DNA of 64,000 nt from Niabella soli DSM 19437 (GCF_000243115.2 NZ_CP007035.1:2666001-2730000), one strand, 5' to 3'. Positions 9,302 to 17,780 are shown, counted from the stretch's first letter. Notes: generated by a model not told the origin, from the letters alone. Program-made: numbers and translations.

Positions 9302-9325
9302 ACCTCAATGGTAGAATGTGTGTAA

Positions 9326-11908
9326 CTACGCCGAATTTCTTCCTGCGTTGATGATACCGAAAGAACAACGCATTACCAGCTTTTCGTAGGCCTCACGCAA
9401 CGAATCTTCCAGCTCGCTGTTTCCATCGCGCAGTTTTACCAGTGCATATTGCTGAATGGTAACCAACGGCATTACGATCCGCTCCCGCATACGGATAGAC
9501 AATTTATCTACCGGGTAGGAAGCCATTAATGTATCATGCCCGGTTAGTTTGTAAATGTATTGTTTCGTTAAAGCAAACTCATCATAAATCATTTGCCAGA
9601 TATCGCCAAACTGCTCATCGTTTGCGATGTAGGCCGTTATCGGGAAATAGGATTTGCTCATGGCCATTTCGCAATTATCCAGCAGCGTTTTAAAGTACAA
9701 CGATTCGTTGTACAATTGCTTCAGCTCATCAAAGCGCCCGATATATTCCATTCGTTTTAACGCGGTGCCTACGCCAAAAAAGCCGGGTACATTTTGCTTC
9801 AACTGGCTCCAGGCGCCGGAGAAAGGGATGGCGCGTAAATCGCCCAATGAAATGGTAGTTTGTTGCTGGCCTCTTTTAGCCGGCCGGCTTCCGATATTCG
9901 TTTCGCTATAAAAGCGCAGAGGGCTCATTTCATATAAGTAATTGGCCAGTTGCGGATGGTTTTTCAACTGTACGTAAGCATCAAAACCATAGGAAGAAAG
10001 CTCTTGCAACAATTGCTCCTGCTTTCCGTTTAACGGAGGATACCGGTCAGCAAAAAGGGAGCTGGAGACCCCCGCATTAATCAGTTGTTCAATATTAAAC
10101 TGCGCCGAATCAATAATACCAAAATTGGCGCTCACTGTTTGGCCCTGTATTGTCAGTTGGATCTCTTTATTGGAAATATTGCGCCCCATAGATGCATAGA
10201 ACTTATGGGTTTTTCCGCCGCCACGGGAGGGAGGGCCGCCACGGCCATCAAAGAAAATAACATCAAACCCGTATTGTCTTGTAATACGCGTCAGCTCTTC
10301 CTTGGCGCGGTAAATGCTCCAGTTGGCCATCAGGTAGCCACCGTCCTTTGTACCATCAGAAAAGCCCAGCATGATGGTTTGTGTTTTACCCCGGCGCTCT
10401 AAAAGCGCCTTATATTCCGGGAGGGAATAAAGGGTTTTCATAACCTCTCCCGCATTTTGCAAGTCTTCAATTGTTTCAAAAAGCGGAACAATGTCTACAT
10501 TGATTTCGTCGTTGTCAATGCCGTTCAGTTTAAACAGGCCTATTACTTCAATAATGCTCAGCACACTGGTAGCATGGCTGATAATATACCGGTTGCAGCC
10601 CTGCTCTCCATTTGAATTTTGTATGGCACAGATAGCGTTCACTACTTCAACCGTATCCCTGACAACACTGTCGCCGAATATTGATGCCGTATCAATTTGT
10701 TTAAGATTCAGCAGCAGTTTCACTTTTTCGTTTTCCTCCAGGCTATCGTAATCCTTTGGCAGCAGGCCGGCAGGTGAGGCCGCTATCTGTGAAAAGACTT
10801 TTTCATGAATGGAACTGTCCTGTCTTATATCCAGTGATGCAAAGTGCAGTCCGAATATTTCTATCTTGCTGATCAGATCCTGTATCCGGGATACAAATAA
10901 TCCGTTTGCTCTTTCAATAACAATTTGCTTTACGCCCTTGAGAATGGAAATAATTTCTTTGTCGGTTATTTTGGCATCCTTTCCCGGGATGAAGACTTCT
11001 TCATATAAGCGACGCTCCAGATCGCTCATAATATCTTCCACATCATGAAAGGTTAGCCGGCGCCGCAGTCTGCGCACATCAAAATAATAACATTTTAAAA
11101 TAGCCCCCCGCAATGCGGCGGCCACCTGCAGGGTGGTATCTGTAGTTACGAAGGGATTCCCATCGCGGTCGCCACCGGGCCAAAAGCCCATTTTTATAAG
11201 CGCATGTTTATCCGCGGCAATAGCGGGGAACTGGTTTTTCAGTTCGTTGAGTATACGGCCCGCCGCCGGATAAAAAACATTTTCAAGATACCAGATGAGG
11301 CTTACTGCTTCATCAAAAGGAGTAGGTTTAATCTTTTTAAAGAAGGGTGTTTTACCCAACTGTTGCAGCAGTGTATTTATTTCACTGGCGTCATTTTTAA
11401 CCAATGCATTGCTCAGGTCCCGGATAATTCCCAACACGGAACCCGGATAAAACTGGGTAGGGTGAGCGGTTAATACCAGCCGTACACAAAAATCTTCCAG
11501 CACCTTATCAAACTGCTGCTCCCTGTTGTTTTGAACCACAGCAGCCATCAATTGTTTTAACGTACCCGGACCGTTAACATCGTTTATCTTTTTATAAGAA
11601 GCGTCTTCCAGTGCATCAAACAAAACCACCTGGCGCTCTACATATTGCACGAACCGGAACAGGAGATCCAGTTGTTCCCTGGGCACGGTTAAGGATGTGT
11701 GGCGGCTAAAAAAATCTTCTATAATTGTTACAGGGCTCGATCCTTTTTCATACCCTTCCTCACACATACTGGACAATAGCGACAATAAAATTCCTGTCTT
11801 CTCAATTTTGTGAAAGGGCAAAGAAGTAAATAAACTATTATATAATTGGAATCGTACGCCAACATCGTTCTTAAAGCGCTGAACGGACTGACTCGCTACC
11901 ACATCCAT
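9326..11908 (-). CDS. ppc: Phosphoenolpyruvate carboxylase
   Basis: 860 residues, near the usual 880-930. The two family signatures are present: LTAHPTQ with catalytic His149, and LGFSDGTKDGGY. GGDRDGNP and the glycine-rich FFDGRGGPPSRGGG are also present. The C-terminus ends in NAGRNSA, the R-N-[ST]-[GA] tail that closes over the active site. The enzyme makes oxaloacetate from PEP and bicarbonate to refill the TCA cycle, in the cytoplasm. It is a single gene, downstream of the alpha operon's terminator in the same direction, with 315 bases between. N-terminal ~60 residues are less conserved than the rest. Confidence 0.97.
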   Translation of the reverse strand: MDVVASQSVQRFKNDVGVRFQLYNSLFTSLPFHKIEKTGILLSLLSSMCEEGYEKGSSPVTIIEDFFSRHTSLTVPREQLDLLFRFVQYVERQVVLFDALEDASYKKINDVNGPGTLKQLMAAVVQNNREQQFDKVLEDFCVRLVLTAHPTQFYPGSVLGIIRDLSNALVKNDASEINTLLQQLGKTPFFKKIKPTPFDEAVSLIWYLENVFYPAAGRILNELKNQFPAIAADKHALIKMGFWPGGDRDGNPFVTTDTTLQVAAALRGAILKCYYFDVRRLRRRLTFHDVEDIMSDLERRLYEEVFIPGKDAKITDKEIISILKGVKQIVIERANGLFVSRIQDLISKIEIFGLHFASLDIRQDSSIHEKVFSQIAASPAGLLPKDYDSLEENEKVKLLLNLKQIDTASIFGDSVVRDTVEVVNAICAIQNSNGEQGCNRYIISHATSVLSIIEVIGLFKLNGIDNDEINVDIVPLFETIEDLQNAGEVMKTLYSLPEYKALLERRGKTQTIMLGFSDGTKDGGYLMANWSIYRAKEELTRITRQYGFDVIFFDGRGGPPSRGGGKTHKFYASMGRNISNKEIQLTIQGQTVSANFGIIDSAQFNIEQLINAGVSSSLFADRYPPLNGKQEQLLQELSSYGFDAYVQLKNHPQLANYLYEMSPLRFYSETNIGSRPAKRGQQQTTISLGDLRAIPFSGAWSQLKQNVPGFFGVGTALKRMEYIGRFDELKQLYNESLYFKTLLDNCEMAMSKSYFPITAYIANDEQFGDIWQMIYDEFALTKQYIYKLTGHDTLMASYPVDKLSIRMRERIVMPLVTIQQYALVKLRDGNSELEDSLREAYEKLVMRCSFGIINAGRNSA

Positions 11909-12166
11909 ATCAATTATATTTGATTTTAGTAATTAAATACCAGAATAAAGCAATTGGATAAAATCCAGCTTCTTTATATATCCGGGAAAAGAACAGCGTT
12001 GAAGATACAAGATTTTCCCGAATTGAAAGGGTAGTTATTAATCATTTAATAATTTATTTATATAAAATTCAATAACTATTTCCATCTGTTATAAATTGTC
12101 TAAACAGGAAGCAGGCCCGGCTGGAACACCGGACTATTGCATTTTTACTAGGCAAACTACCGGTCA
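11909..12166. other. AT-rich intergenic stretch upstream of ppc
   Basis: No gene or convincing RNA seen. It must hold the ppc promoter, but no exact TAnnTTTG on the minus strand close to the start was found. Confidence 0.4.
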
Positions 12167-12201
12167 CAAAAAAACCTCACCCGTTTAAACCGGGTGAGGT
12201 T
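12167..12201 (-). terminator. Terminator of the alpha ribosomal operon
   Basis: Perfect 11-bp arms AACCTCACCCG (12173-12183) and CGGGTGAGGTT (12191-12201) with a 7-base loop, followed on the minus strand by a run of T (12167-12174). It lies 23 bases after the rplQ stop. Confidence 0.92.
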
Positions 12202-12223
12202 ATAAAGATCGTATCAAAAAGAA

Positions 12224-12772
12224 TTAAGCTTCTTCTTTATTTTCTTCGGGCGCGGCTGTTTCCGGTGCTGCTTCAGCTTTTGGAGCTTCTTCCACCGGCG
12301 CGGTAACTGCCTCAGGCGCTACAGTAGCTTCATCGGCTTTTTTCTTGCCGCTGCCGCCTCTGCGACGCGTGCGTTTTGCTGCCGCCTTCTCTTCGCCACC
12401 TTTTCCATAAATTTCATTATAATCTACCAGCTCGATCATTGCTTTTTCAGCAGCATCACCCGGACGAATACCGAGTTTAATGATGCGGGTATAACCACCG
12501 GGGCGGCCACCTACTTTTGCTGCTACTGCATCAAACAATTCTTTTACCGCTTCTTTATCCTGTAAGTGGCTAAACACGATACGACGCTGATGTGTGGTGT
12601 TGTCTTTGCTTTTAGTGATCAAAGGCTCAACATATACCCGCAGCGCTTTTGCCTTAGCAAGGGTTGTTACAATACGCTTGTGCGTAATTAACTGGCAGGA
12701 AAGATTGCTTAATAAAGCTTCTCTGTGAGCTTTAGTGCGACTTAAATTTTTGATTTTGTCTCCGTGACGCAT
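12224..12772 (-). CDS. rplQ: 50S ribosomal protein L17
   Basis: 182 residues. The first ~120 match L17 ([47 protein letters not shown]). The last ~60 form a low-complexity tail: a basic [13 protein letters not shown] stretch and then alternating Ala/Glu/Pro to the acidic end NKEEA. Most L17 proteins stop near 120-130, so the tail is a lineage-specific extension. L17 sits at the exit-tunnel side of the large subunit. It is the last gene of the operon, 134 bases after rpoA. Confidence 0.97.
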   Translation of the reverse strand: MRHGDKIKNLSRTKAHREALLSNLSCQLITHKRIVTTLAKAKALRVYVEPLITKSKDNTTHQRRIVFSHLQDKEAVKELFDAVAAKVGGRPGGYTRIIKLGIRPGDAAEKAMIELVDYNEIYGKGGEEKAAAKRTRRRGGSGKKKADEATVAPEAVTAPVEEAPKAEAAPETAAPEENKEEA

Positions 12773-12841
12773 GACTTTTAATTTGAAAATTTGAAAATAT
12801 TCGGTTACACCGTGTCAAGGAATTGTAACCTACTGTTTAAT

Positions 12842-12907
12842 GTGGAAATTTGGGAATGTGAGAATGTGGAAATTTTCACACTCCCATATTCTCACATTTT
12901 CACATTC
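12842..12907 (-). repeat. Word-type hairpin between rpoA and rplQ
   Basis: The left half repeats AATGTGAGAATGTGG and the right half CTCACATTTTCACATTC, giving imperfect complementary arms of about 30 bases. The right arm runs into the rpoA stop codon. There is no T-run, so it is not a standard terminator. Confidence 0.6.
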
Positions 12908-13908
12908 TAATAATCGTCTTTATCGATCCCTAATTTTTGAAGGTCCATTCCAAAGCCCAGGCCTCTTTCGTTGAGCACCTGCTCAATTTCAGAAAGTGAT
13001 TTCTGGCCAAAGTTGCGGAACTTCATCAGGTCTTCCTGTTCGTACTGAACCAGTTCGCTCAGGGAGTTGATTTTAGCGGCTTTCAAACAGTTAAAGGCAC
13101 GTACGGAAAGATCCAGATCCTCTAACGGGGTCTTCAATACTTTACGCAACTGCAGTGTCTGCTCATCTACCATGTCTTCTTTCTTCTCTTCCTTATTATC
13201 AAACGTGATGTTTTCATCTGTAATGATCATCAGGTGTTGAATTAAGATACGGCTGGCTTGTTTTACCGCTTCTTCCGGATGAATGGTACCGTCCGTATTT
13301 ACTTCCATCAACAGCTTCTCATAGTCCGTACGTTGTTCCACACGGGTATTTTCAATGCTGTATTTTACATTTTTAATGGGAGTAAAAATAGAATCGATAG
13401 CAATGTATCCAACAGGAGCATCTTTTACTTTGTTGTCTTCTGCAGGAACATAACCACGGCCTTTGCCAATAGTTAATTCAATATCCATTTTGGAAGAAGA
13501 ATCCATAGTGCAGATCAGCAGATCAGGATTCATGATCTGGAAAGATTGTGTACCTTCTGCAATCAGGCCCGCAGTAAACTCGGTCTGGTTTTTTACAGAG
13601 ATAGAGATCTTTTCATTGGCCACTTCATGGTCGACGATCTTTTTAAAGCGTACCTGTTTTAAATTCAGGATAATTTCAACCACATCTTCGCTGATACCTT
13701 TCATAGTGGCGAATTCGTGATCTACGCCTTCTATCTTAATGCCTACAATAGCATATCCTTCCAAAGAATTCAATAAAACACGGCGTAAAGCATTACCGAT
13801 GGTAACACCATAACCAGGCTCTAAAGGACGAAACTCAAACTGAGCTTCAAAATCTGAAGCCTTTTGCAGGATAATTTTGTCAGGCTGGTGGAAATTTAAA
13901 ATTGCCAT
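12907..13908 (-). CDS. rpoA: DNA-directed RNA polymerase subunit alpha
   Basis: 333 residues from the ATG at 13908 (MAILNFHQPDKI). An in-frame upstream ATG at 13938 would add ten Lys/Gln-rich residues not seen in the family, so I prefer the inner start. The N-terminal domain holds GYGVTIGNALRRVLLNSLEG, the dimerisation/assembly motif. The C-terminal domain (~255-330) contains LDLSVRAFNCLKAAKI and FRNFGQKSLSEIEQVL, the two helix-hairpin-helix parts that bind promoter DNA and activators. Cytoplasmic core enzyme subunit. Encoded between rpsD and rplQ as in most bacteria. Confidence 0.97.
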   Translation of the reverse strand: MAILNFHQPDKIILQKASDFEAQFEFRPLEPGYGVTIGNALRRVLLNSLEGYAIVGIKIEGVDHEFATMKGISEDVVEIILNLKQVRFKKIVDHEVANEKISISVKNQTEFTAGLIAEGTQSFQIMNPDLLICTMDSSSKMDIELTIGKGRGYVPAEDNKVKDAPVGYIAIDSIFTPIKNVKYSIENTRVEQRTDYEKLLMEVNTDGTIHPEEAVKQASRILIQHLMIITDENITFDNKEEKKEDMVDEQTLQLRKVLKTPLEDLDLSVRAFNCLKAAKINSLSELVQYEQEDLMKFRNFGQKSLSEIEQVLNERGLGFGMDLQKLGIDKDDY

Positions 13909-13951
13909 ATTTTGGATTTGTATTTTAGTTTTTTTCAATTACTGAACTAAA

Positions 13952-14010
13952 TGCGAAACGCGTAACGCAGAACGCCTAACGCGTTTAGCATTATGCATTC
14001 TGCGTTAAGC
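13952..14010 (-). repeat. Word-type hairpin between rpsD and rpoA
   Basis: AACGC occurs five times in the left half. AACGCAGAACGCCTAA (13964-13979) pairs with TTATGCATTCTGCGTT (13991-14006) with two mismatches. It fills most of the 102-base gap and ends at the rpsD stop. Confidence 0.65.
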
Positions 14011-14616
14011 TTATTTAGAGTACAATTCAACAATCAACTGCTCCTTAATGTTCTCAGGAACATTTTCCCTTTCAGGATACGTAATGAAAGTACCTTTCAC
14101 TTCAGTTTCGTTGAAATCGATCCATCCGAATTTTGGATTTTTTGGACGGATAACGCTTGTGATAGACGAACGCTCCTTGCTGCTTTCTTTCAAAGTGATG
14201 ATATCACCGGCTTTTAATTGATAAGAAGGAATGTTTACCACTTCACCATTTACTTCAATGTGCTTGTGGCTTACCAATTGGCGGGCAGCAGGGCGGCTGG
14301 GGGCAATGCCCATGCGGAATACAGTGTTGTCTAAACGAGCTTCCAGTAATTTAATAAGGTTTTCACCGGTAATACCCTTGCGACGGTTCGCTTCCTCAAA
14401 AGTTTTGCGGAATTGTTTTTCCAGCACACCGTAAGTGTATTTTGCTTTTTGTTTTTCGCGCAGCTGTAAGGCGTATTCACCCAGGGTTTTACGCTTACGC
14501 TTTTCGCCGTGCATACCGGGAGGGTTGCTGTTTTTACCCAACCATTTACCATTACCTAAAATAGGTTCTCCGAAAATACGGGAGATTTTGGTCTTAGGAC
14601 CATTGTAACGTGCCAT
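14011..14616 (-). CDS. rpsD: 30S ribosomal protein S4
   Basis: 201 residues, the normal S4 length. N-terminal MARYNGPKTKISRIFGEPI, then the S4 RNA-binding domain (~residues 90-155: LEARLDNTVFRMGIAPSRPA, SHKHIEVNGEVVNIPSY). S4 starts assembly of the small subunit by binding 16S rRNA and in many bacteria represses the alpha operon by binding its mRNA. The long 324-base gap upstream (to rpsK) is the obvious place for such control here, but no S4-binding pseudoknot could be recognised by eye. Confidence 0.97.
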   Translation of the reverse strand: MARYNGPKTKISRIFGEPILGNGKWLGKNSNPPGMHGEKRKRKTLGEYALQLREKQKAKYTYGVLEKQFRKTFEEANRRKGITGENLIKLLEARLDNTVFRMGIAPSRPAARQLVSHKHIEVNGEVVNIPSYQLKAGDIITLKESSKERSSITSVIRPKNPKFGWIDFNETEVKGTFITYPERENVPENIKEQLIVELYSK

Positions 14617-14821
14617 AATTATACTTTCATTTAAGCTTTTTTAGAAACCGGTACAGCAATCAGTAAAAAGCTTTGGAAAAAATTAATTGTGTACCCTTTA
14701 TTAAAATGAAGGCCAATTGGCTATCAATTATGCTTAACGCTTAATGCTACAGGCGCAATGCTTACTTACATATAGCCTGTCAACTTTATAACGCTCAGCA
14801 AAAATTTAAAGAACTTTCTAT

Positions 14822-14940
14822 TTTTTTGTTACCAACTGTTGTACTACTAGCAGCGGTCTTGCGTCGCACACTTCATCGTCCGGTAACACTGTTCAACAGT
14901 TTATAGCCATAAACCATGAGCCATTCACTATGAACCATTC
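14822..14940. repeat. Composite intergenic repeat, copy A, between rpsK and rpsD
   Basis: Three parts in order: a T-run (14821-14827); a 33-base block at 14841-14873 starting GTACTACTA and containing TCTTGCGTCGCAC; and, from about 14897, the word cluster ATAGCCATAAACCATGAGCC then ACTATGAACCATTC. The same three parts in the same relative order occur on the minus strand at 60940-60795; the 33-base blocks agree at 29 positions without gaps. Apart from this the 324-base gap (14617-14940) holds nothing I can identify. Confidence 0.75.
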
Positions 14941-15342
14941 TTATACTCTTCTCTTCTTGGGAGGACGGCAGCCATTGTGCGGCAAAGGCGTAACGTCTTT
15001 GATCATCACAATTTCAATACCAGACTGAGACAGTGAGCGGATCGCTCCTTCTCTTCCGGCGCCGGGTCCCTTTACGTATACGTCTACTCTTTTCAAACCC
15101 GCGTCCAGCGCTACTTTAGCAGCATCAGCAGATGCCATCTGAGCGGCATACGGCGTGTTCTTTTTAGAACCGCGGAAGCCCATTTTACCGGCACTGCTCC
15201 AGGAAATTACCTGGCCGGTTTTGTTGGTAAGACTGATAATAATGTTGTTGAAGGTGGCAGAAATGTGTGCATCGCCATAAGCGTCCACTTTCACCACTCT
15301 TTTCTTTGCAGCGGCTTTTCCGCTGTTTTGTGCTTTTGCCAT
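14941..15342 (-). CDS. rpsK: 30S ribosomal protein S11
   Basis: 133 residues, normal length. Conserved [32 protein letters not shown] and the C-terminal [15 protein letters not shown] are present; S11 shapes the mRNA path on the platform of the small subunit. The N-terminal ~15 residues are Ala/Lys-rich, as is usual. It follows rpsM after 193 bases. Confidence 0.98.
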   Translation of the reverse strand: MAKAQNSGKAAAKKRVVKVDAYGDAHISATFNNIIISLTNKTGQVISWSSAGKMGFRGSKKNTPYAAQMASADAAKVALDAGLKRVDVYVKGPGAGREGAIRSLSQSGIEIVMIKDVTPLPHNGCRPPKKRRV

Positions 15343-15470
15343 AATTGAAAAACTGAGGTATTCCTGTTTAAAAAAATAATCCGCCCTGGGGCAAATCCCG
15401 GTTTAATCCTCCACGTTGCACCGCCGTATCCGTAATTAAACCAGTTGTTATGGTGCATATAATAAAAGTG

Positions 15471-15528
15471 ATCAGCCGTCAGACATCAGTTATCAGTAAA
15501 TACTGATAACTAACAACTGAAAGCTGAT
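15471..15528 (-). repeat. Word-type hairpin between rpsM and rpsK
   Basis: Left arm ATCAGCCGTCAGACATCAGT continuing to TATCAGTA; right arm from TACTGATAACTAACAACTGA to AAGCTGAT. The arms are about 28 bases with roughly seven mismatches, built from the word ATCAGT. It lies eight bases after the rpsM stop in the direction of transcription, without a T-run. Confidence 0.65.
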
Positions 15529-15535
15529 GACTTAA

Positions 15536-15916
15536 TTACTTCTTAGCTGCCTTTTTCTTACCCGCAACGGTCTTACGTTTACCCTTACGTGTACGGCTGT
15601 TGGTTTTTGTACGCTGACCACGAACCGGCAATCCTTTTCTGTGGCGCAGCCCACGGTAACAAGCGATATCCAGCAGGCGTTTGATGTTCATCTGAACCTC
15701 GCTTCTCAATTGACCTTCTACCTTCAACTCTTCAGTGATCGTAGAACGGATCGCATTCAGATCAGCATCATTCCACTCCGTTACTTTTTTGTTACGGTCG
15801 ATACTATTCTTATCCAGAATATATTTTGCGGTAGAAGGGCCGATACCATAGATATAGGTAAGGCCGATTTCGCCTCTTTTGTTTTTTGGTAAGTCTACTC
15901 CGGCAATACGTGCCAT
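15536..15916 (-). CDS. rpsM: 30S ribosomal protein S13
   Basis: 126 residues. [26 protein letters not shown] is the typical N-terminus, with the helix-hairpin-helix region and the C-terminal [13 protein letters not shown] tail followed by Lys/Ala repeats. S13 contacts the large subunit and the P-site tRNA. It follows rpmJ after 79 bases. Confidence 0.98.
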   Translation of the reverse strand: MARIAGVDLPKNKRGEIGLTYIYGIGPSTAKYILDKNSIDRNKKVTEWNDADLNAIRSTITEELKVEGQLRSEVQMNIKRLLDIACYRGLRHRKGLPVRGQRTKTNSRTRKGKRKTVAGKKKAAKK

Positions 15917-15959
15917 ATTTTAAATTTATTGTTTTTAGTTCTTAGTTTCTGGTTAACGG

Positions 15960-15995
15960 TTCAACAACAAACTATAAACCATGGACTATAAATAA
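15960..15995 (-). repeat. Word-type partial palindrome between rpmJ and rpsM
   Basis: ACTATAAACCATGGACTATA repeats ACTATA either side of a CCATGG centre. It is short and imperfect, ending right at the rpmJ stop. Confidence 0.45.
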
Positions 15996-16112
15996 TTACC
16001 CTTGTCTTTGCTTAAAGCGGGGATTCTTTTTGTTAATAATATAAAGCTTCCCTTTGCGACGTACAATTTTGCAGTCGGCGCTACGCTTTTTTATGGACGC
16101 TCTTACTCTCAT
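15996..16112 (-). CDS. rpmJ: 50S ribosomal protein L36
   Basis: 38 residues on the minus strand from ATG at 16112: begins [20 protein letters not shown] and ends NPRFKQRQG. Only one cysteine (Cys14) is present where zinc-type L36 has three Cys and one His, so this is the zinc-free (C-minus) form. Located between infA and rpsM, the standard place. Confidence 0.97.
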   Translation of the reverse strand: MRVRASIKKRSADCKIVRRKGKLYIINKKNPRFKQRQG

Positions 16113-16121
16113 TTTATTTAA

Positions 16122-16222
16122 TGTTTGATATTTGACGTTTATGCTTGACGTTTAAACCAGAGAACACCTCAAACCTGCCCGTCCGGTCAGGCGGGCTTTA
16201 AACTTCAAACCCTTGAACCATT
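16122..16222 (-). repeat. Word-type hairpin between infA and rpmJ, with inner GC-rich palindrome
   Basis: The word TTTGACGTTTA occurs twice on the left. TTGACGTTTAAA (16145-16156) pairs with TTTAAACTTCAA (16197-16208) with one mismatch. Between them CCTGCCCGTCCGGTCAGGCG (16174-16193, extending to 16195) is an imperfect palindrome. It fills the whole gap. Confidence 0.6.
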
Positions 16223-16444
16223 TTAATTCCGGTACCGGAAATTGATCCGCCCCCTTGTTAGATCATAAGGCGACATTTCCAATCCCACTTTATCCCCCGG
16301 AAGAATGCGGATATAGTGCATACGCATTTTTCCGGAAATTGTTGCCAAAACCTCATGCCCGTTCTCTAACTTCACCCTGAACATCGCGTTGGACAAGGCT
16401 TCCACGATCACTCCGTCTTGTTTTATTAATGGTTGTTTTGACAT
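16223..16444 (-). CDS. infA: Translation initiation factor IF-1
   Basis: 73 residues from the ATG at 16444 ([20 protein letters not shown]). The longer open frame to 16558 runs through the promoter and adds a segment foreign to IF-1, so it is rejected. The S1/OB fold motifs [20 protein letters not shown] and [19 protein letters not shown] are complete. IF-1 blocks the ribosomal A site during initiation. First gene of the alpha operon here; secY and map, which often precede it, are absent. Confidence 0.97.
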   Translation of the reverse strand: MSKQPLIKQDGVIVEALSNAMFRVKLENGHEVLATISGKMRMHYIRILPGDKVGLEMSPYDLTRGRINFRYRN

Positions 16445-16460
16445 ACAAATTTTAGGGCTG

Positions 16461-16468
16461 CAAAGATA
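16461..16468 (-). promoter_or_regulatory. -7 box for infA (TATCTTTG on minus strand)
   Basis: Exact TAnnTTTG, 16 bases before the infA ATG, in the segment between the 131-residue gene and infA. It implies that the alpha operon has its own promoter. Confidence 0.55.
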
Positions 16469-16561
16469 GGTATATTCTGTATAATAAAAAAGCCTTATTC
16501 TGCTTAATTTCAGAATAAAGCTGGTATATCTTCCTTTATAAGGGTATCGCTTTGCCAAAAA

Positions 16562-16957
16562 CTAGTGCACCAAAGGCACCTTAGTCATCTGTAAATGAAT
16601 GTTTTGCAACTCATTTACCATTATCTGACGATCGTATTGCCGGCGATCCTCCCGGTACCATATTTCACTCCTGGAAAAATTATCAGCCGCCGCCACCAGC
16701 ACTCTGAAGGGTCCCTTACCATATTTGACACCCCGCCCTGACTCATTGTCCATTTTTTCAAATCCCAGGCGCATCAACTGTGCTTCAGTGAGTGGAATGC
16801 CCTTAACTTGATCGGGCCGGTACCAGAACTCCTGTACTCCATTATCTACGCAAACCTCGCCTTCTTCGGTACTAACCCGTACAACGGAGCCTTCACGCGA
16901 CACCCCGTCATCCTTTACGATAACCCAGTCGCCTGGTTTCAATTCGTTTAACAGCAT
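16562..16957 (-). CDS. Conserved-looking protein of unknown function upstream of infA
   Basis: 131 residues, no signal peptide or TM segment. The N-terminal ~50 residues look like a small beta-barrel (LKPGDWVIVKDDGVSREGSV, VRVSTEEGEVCVDNG), followed by PDQVKGIPLTEAQLMRLGFE and a C-terminal ELQNIHLQMTKVPL. The LTEAQLMRLGFEK and LQNIHLQ phrases recur in small Bacteroidota proteins, including phage-like ones, whose function is unknown to me. It ends 3 bases upstream of the long open frame of infA and 117 bases upstream of the infA ATG, and may be co-transcribed. Confidence 0.7.
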   Translation of the reverse strand: MLLNELKPGDWVIVKDDGVSREGSVVRVSTEEGEVCVDNGVQEFWYRPDQVKGIPLTEAQLMRLGFEKMDNESGRGVKYGKGPFRVLVAAADNFSRSEIWYREDRRQYDRQIMVNELQNIHLQMTKVPLVH

Positions 16958-17104
16958 AGCTAAAATTTATTTAAACCAATGAATTACAAGCATAAATATA
17001 GCTTTTTTTTGCCTTGGGCGTTAATAAATCATTAATTAAATATAAATTTTTTGTTAGAGTTTGGCACGTTTGTTGGACCCAAGGGCTAATTAAAATTTTA
17101 TCTA

Positions 17105-17728
17105 ATGAAAAAAATCGTATTAAGCCTTTTTTCTCTTGCTGTTATAGCAGGCGCAAACGCGCAAAGCGGAACTGTATTAGTTGGTGGTAATGTTGATTTT
17201 AACTCCCGCTCTTTTAAGGACAGCGCCGGCAACAAAGACAACATGAATTATTTTCAAATCTCCCCAACTGTTGGTTACCAGTTTAATGACAACTGGACTG
17301 TTGGTGTTGTTGGATCTGTTAGCACCACTAAAAACGCCAGTGTTTTTGGAAGCGATGACCTAATAGGTATCAGCGGTATCCAGTATGATAATAACGTAAA
17401 GACCACTGCATGGGGCGTTGGTCCATTTGTACGTTATACGGCTCCATTAAGCGACATTTTCGCCGTTTATGGTCAATTGCAAGGTCAATACATGTCCTCC
17501 AAGGTAAAAGTTAATGGCCAGAATGCTAATTCTCAAGAAAAGAATGGTTTTAATGTAGGCTTCTACCCCGCCGTATTCATTAATGTGAAAAACGGATTTG
17601 GCTTGAACTTCAATGTTGGCGGTATTGAGTATGCATCCATGAAATACAAACAAAGCCAGGATAAAGTAAACAACTTTAATGTGACTTTTGGCCGTTCTGT
17701 AGGAATTGGTCTATCCAAGAACTTCTAA
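17105..17728 (+). CDS. Outer-membrane beta-barrel protein
   Basis: 207 residues with a signal peptide (IVLSLFSLAVIAGANAQ, cut near residue 20). The mature protein alternates hydrophobic and polar residues in about eight strands (NYFQISPTVGYQFNDNWTVG, TTAWGVGPFVRYTAPL, NGFGLNFNVGGIEY) and ends in an aromatic residue (KNF*), typical of OmpA/OmpW-like porin-family barrels. Function is unknown; likely structural or an adhesin-like minor OMP. It is followed directly by an intrinsic terminator, so it is monocistronic. Confidence 0.85.
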   Translation: MKKIVLSLFSLAVIAGANAQSGTVLVGGNVDFNSRSFKDSAGNKDNMNYFQISPTVGYQFNDNWTVGVVGSVSTTKNASVFGSDDLIGISGIQYDNNVKTTAWGVGPFVRYTAPLSDIFAVYGQLQGQYMSSKVKVNGQNANSQEKNGFNVGFYPAVFINVKNGFGLNFNVGGIEYASMKYKQSQDKVNNFNVTFGRSVGIGLSKNF

Positions 17729-17751
17729 TTAAGTTTAGAATACTTCTTATG

Positions 17752-17780
17752 CAGCTCCGTTTTTGCGGGGCTGTTTTTTT
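17752..17780 (+). terminator. Intrinsic terminator of the barrel gene
   Basis: CAGCTCCG (17752-17759) and CGGGGCTG (17766-17773) form an 8-bp stem with one G-U pair, followed by seven T. Confidence 0.9.

Noticed and set aside
13909-13938. Upstream ATG for rpoA
   Set aside because: Would add a Lys/Gln-rich decapeptide absent from the family.
12773-16222. CRISPR array in the repeat-rich ribosomal gaps
   Set aside because: Words are short, unequal and differ between gaps; there are no regular spacers or cas genes.
16445-16558. N-terminal extension of infA
   Set aside because: IF-1 begins at [11 protein letters not shown]; the extension covers the infA promoter.
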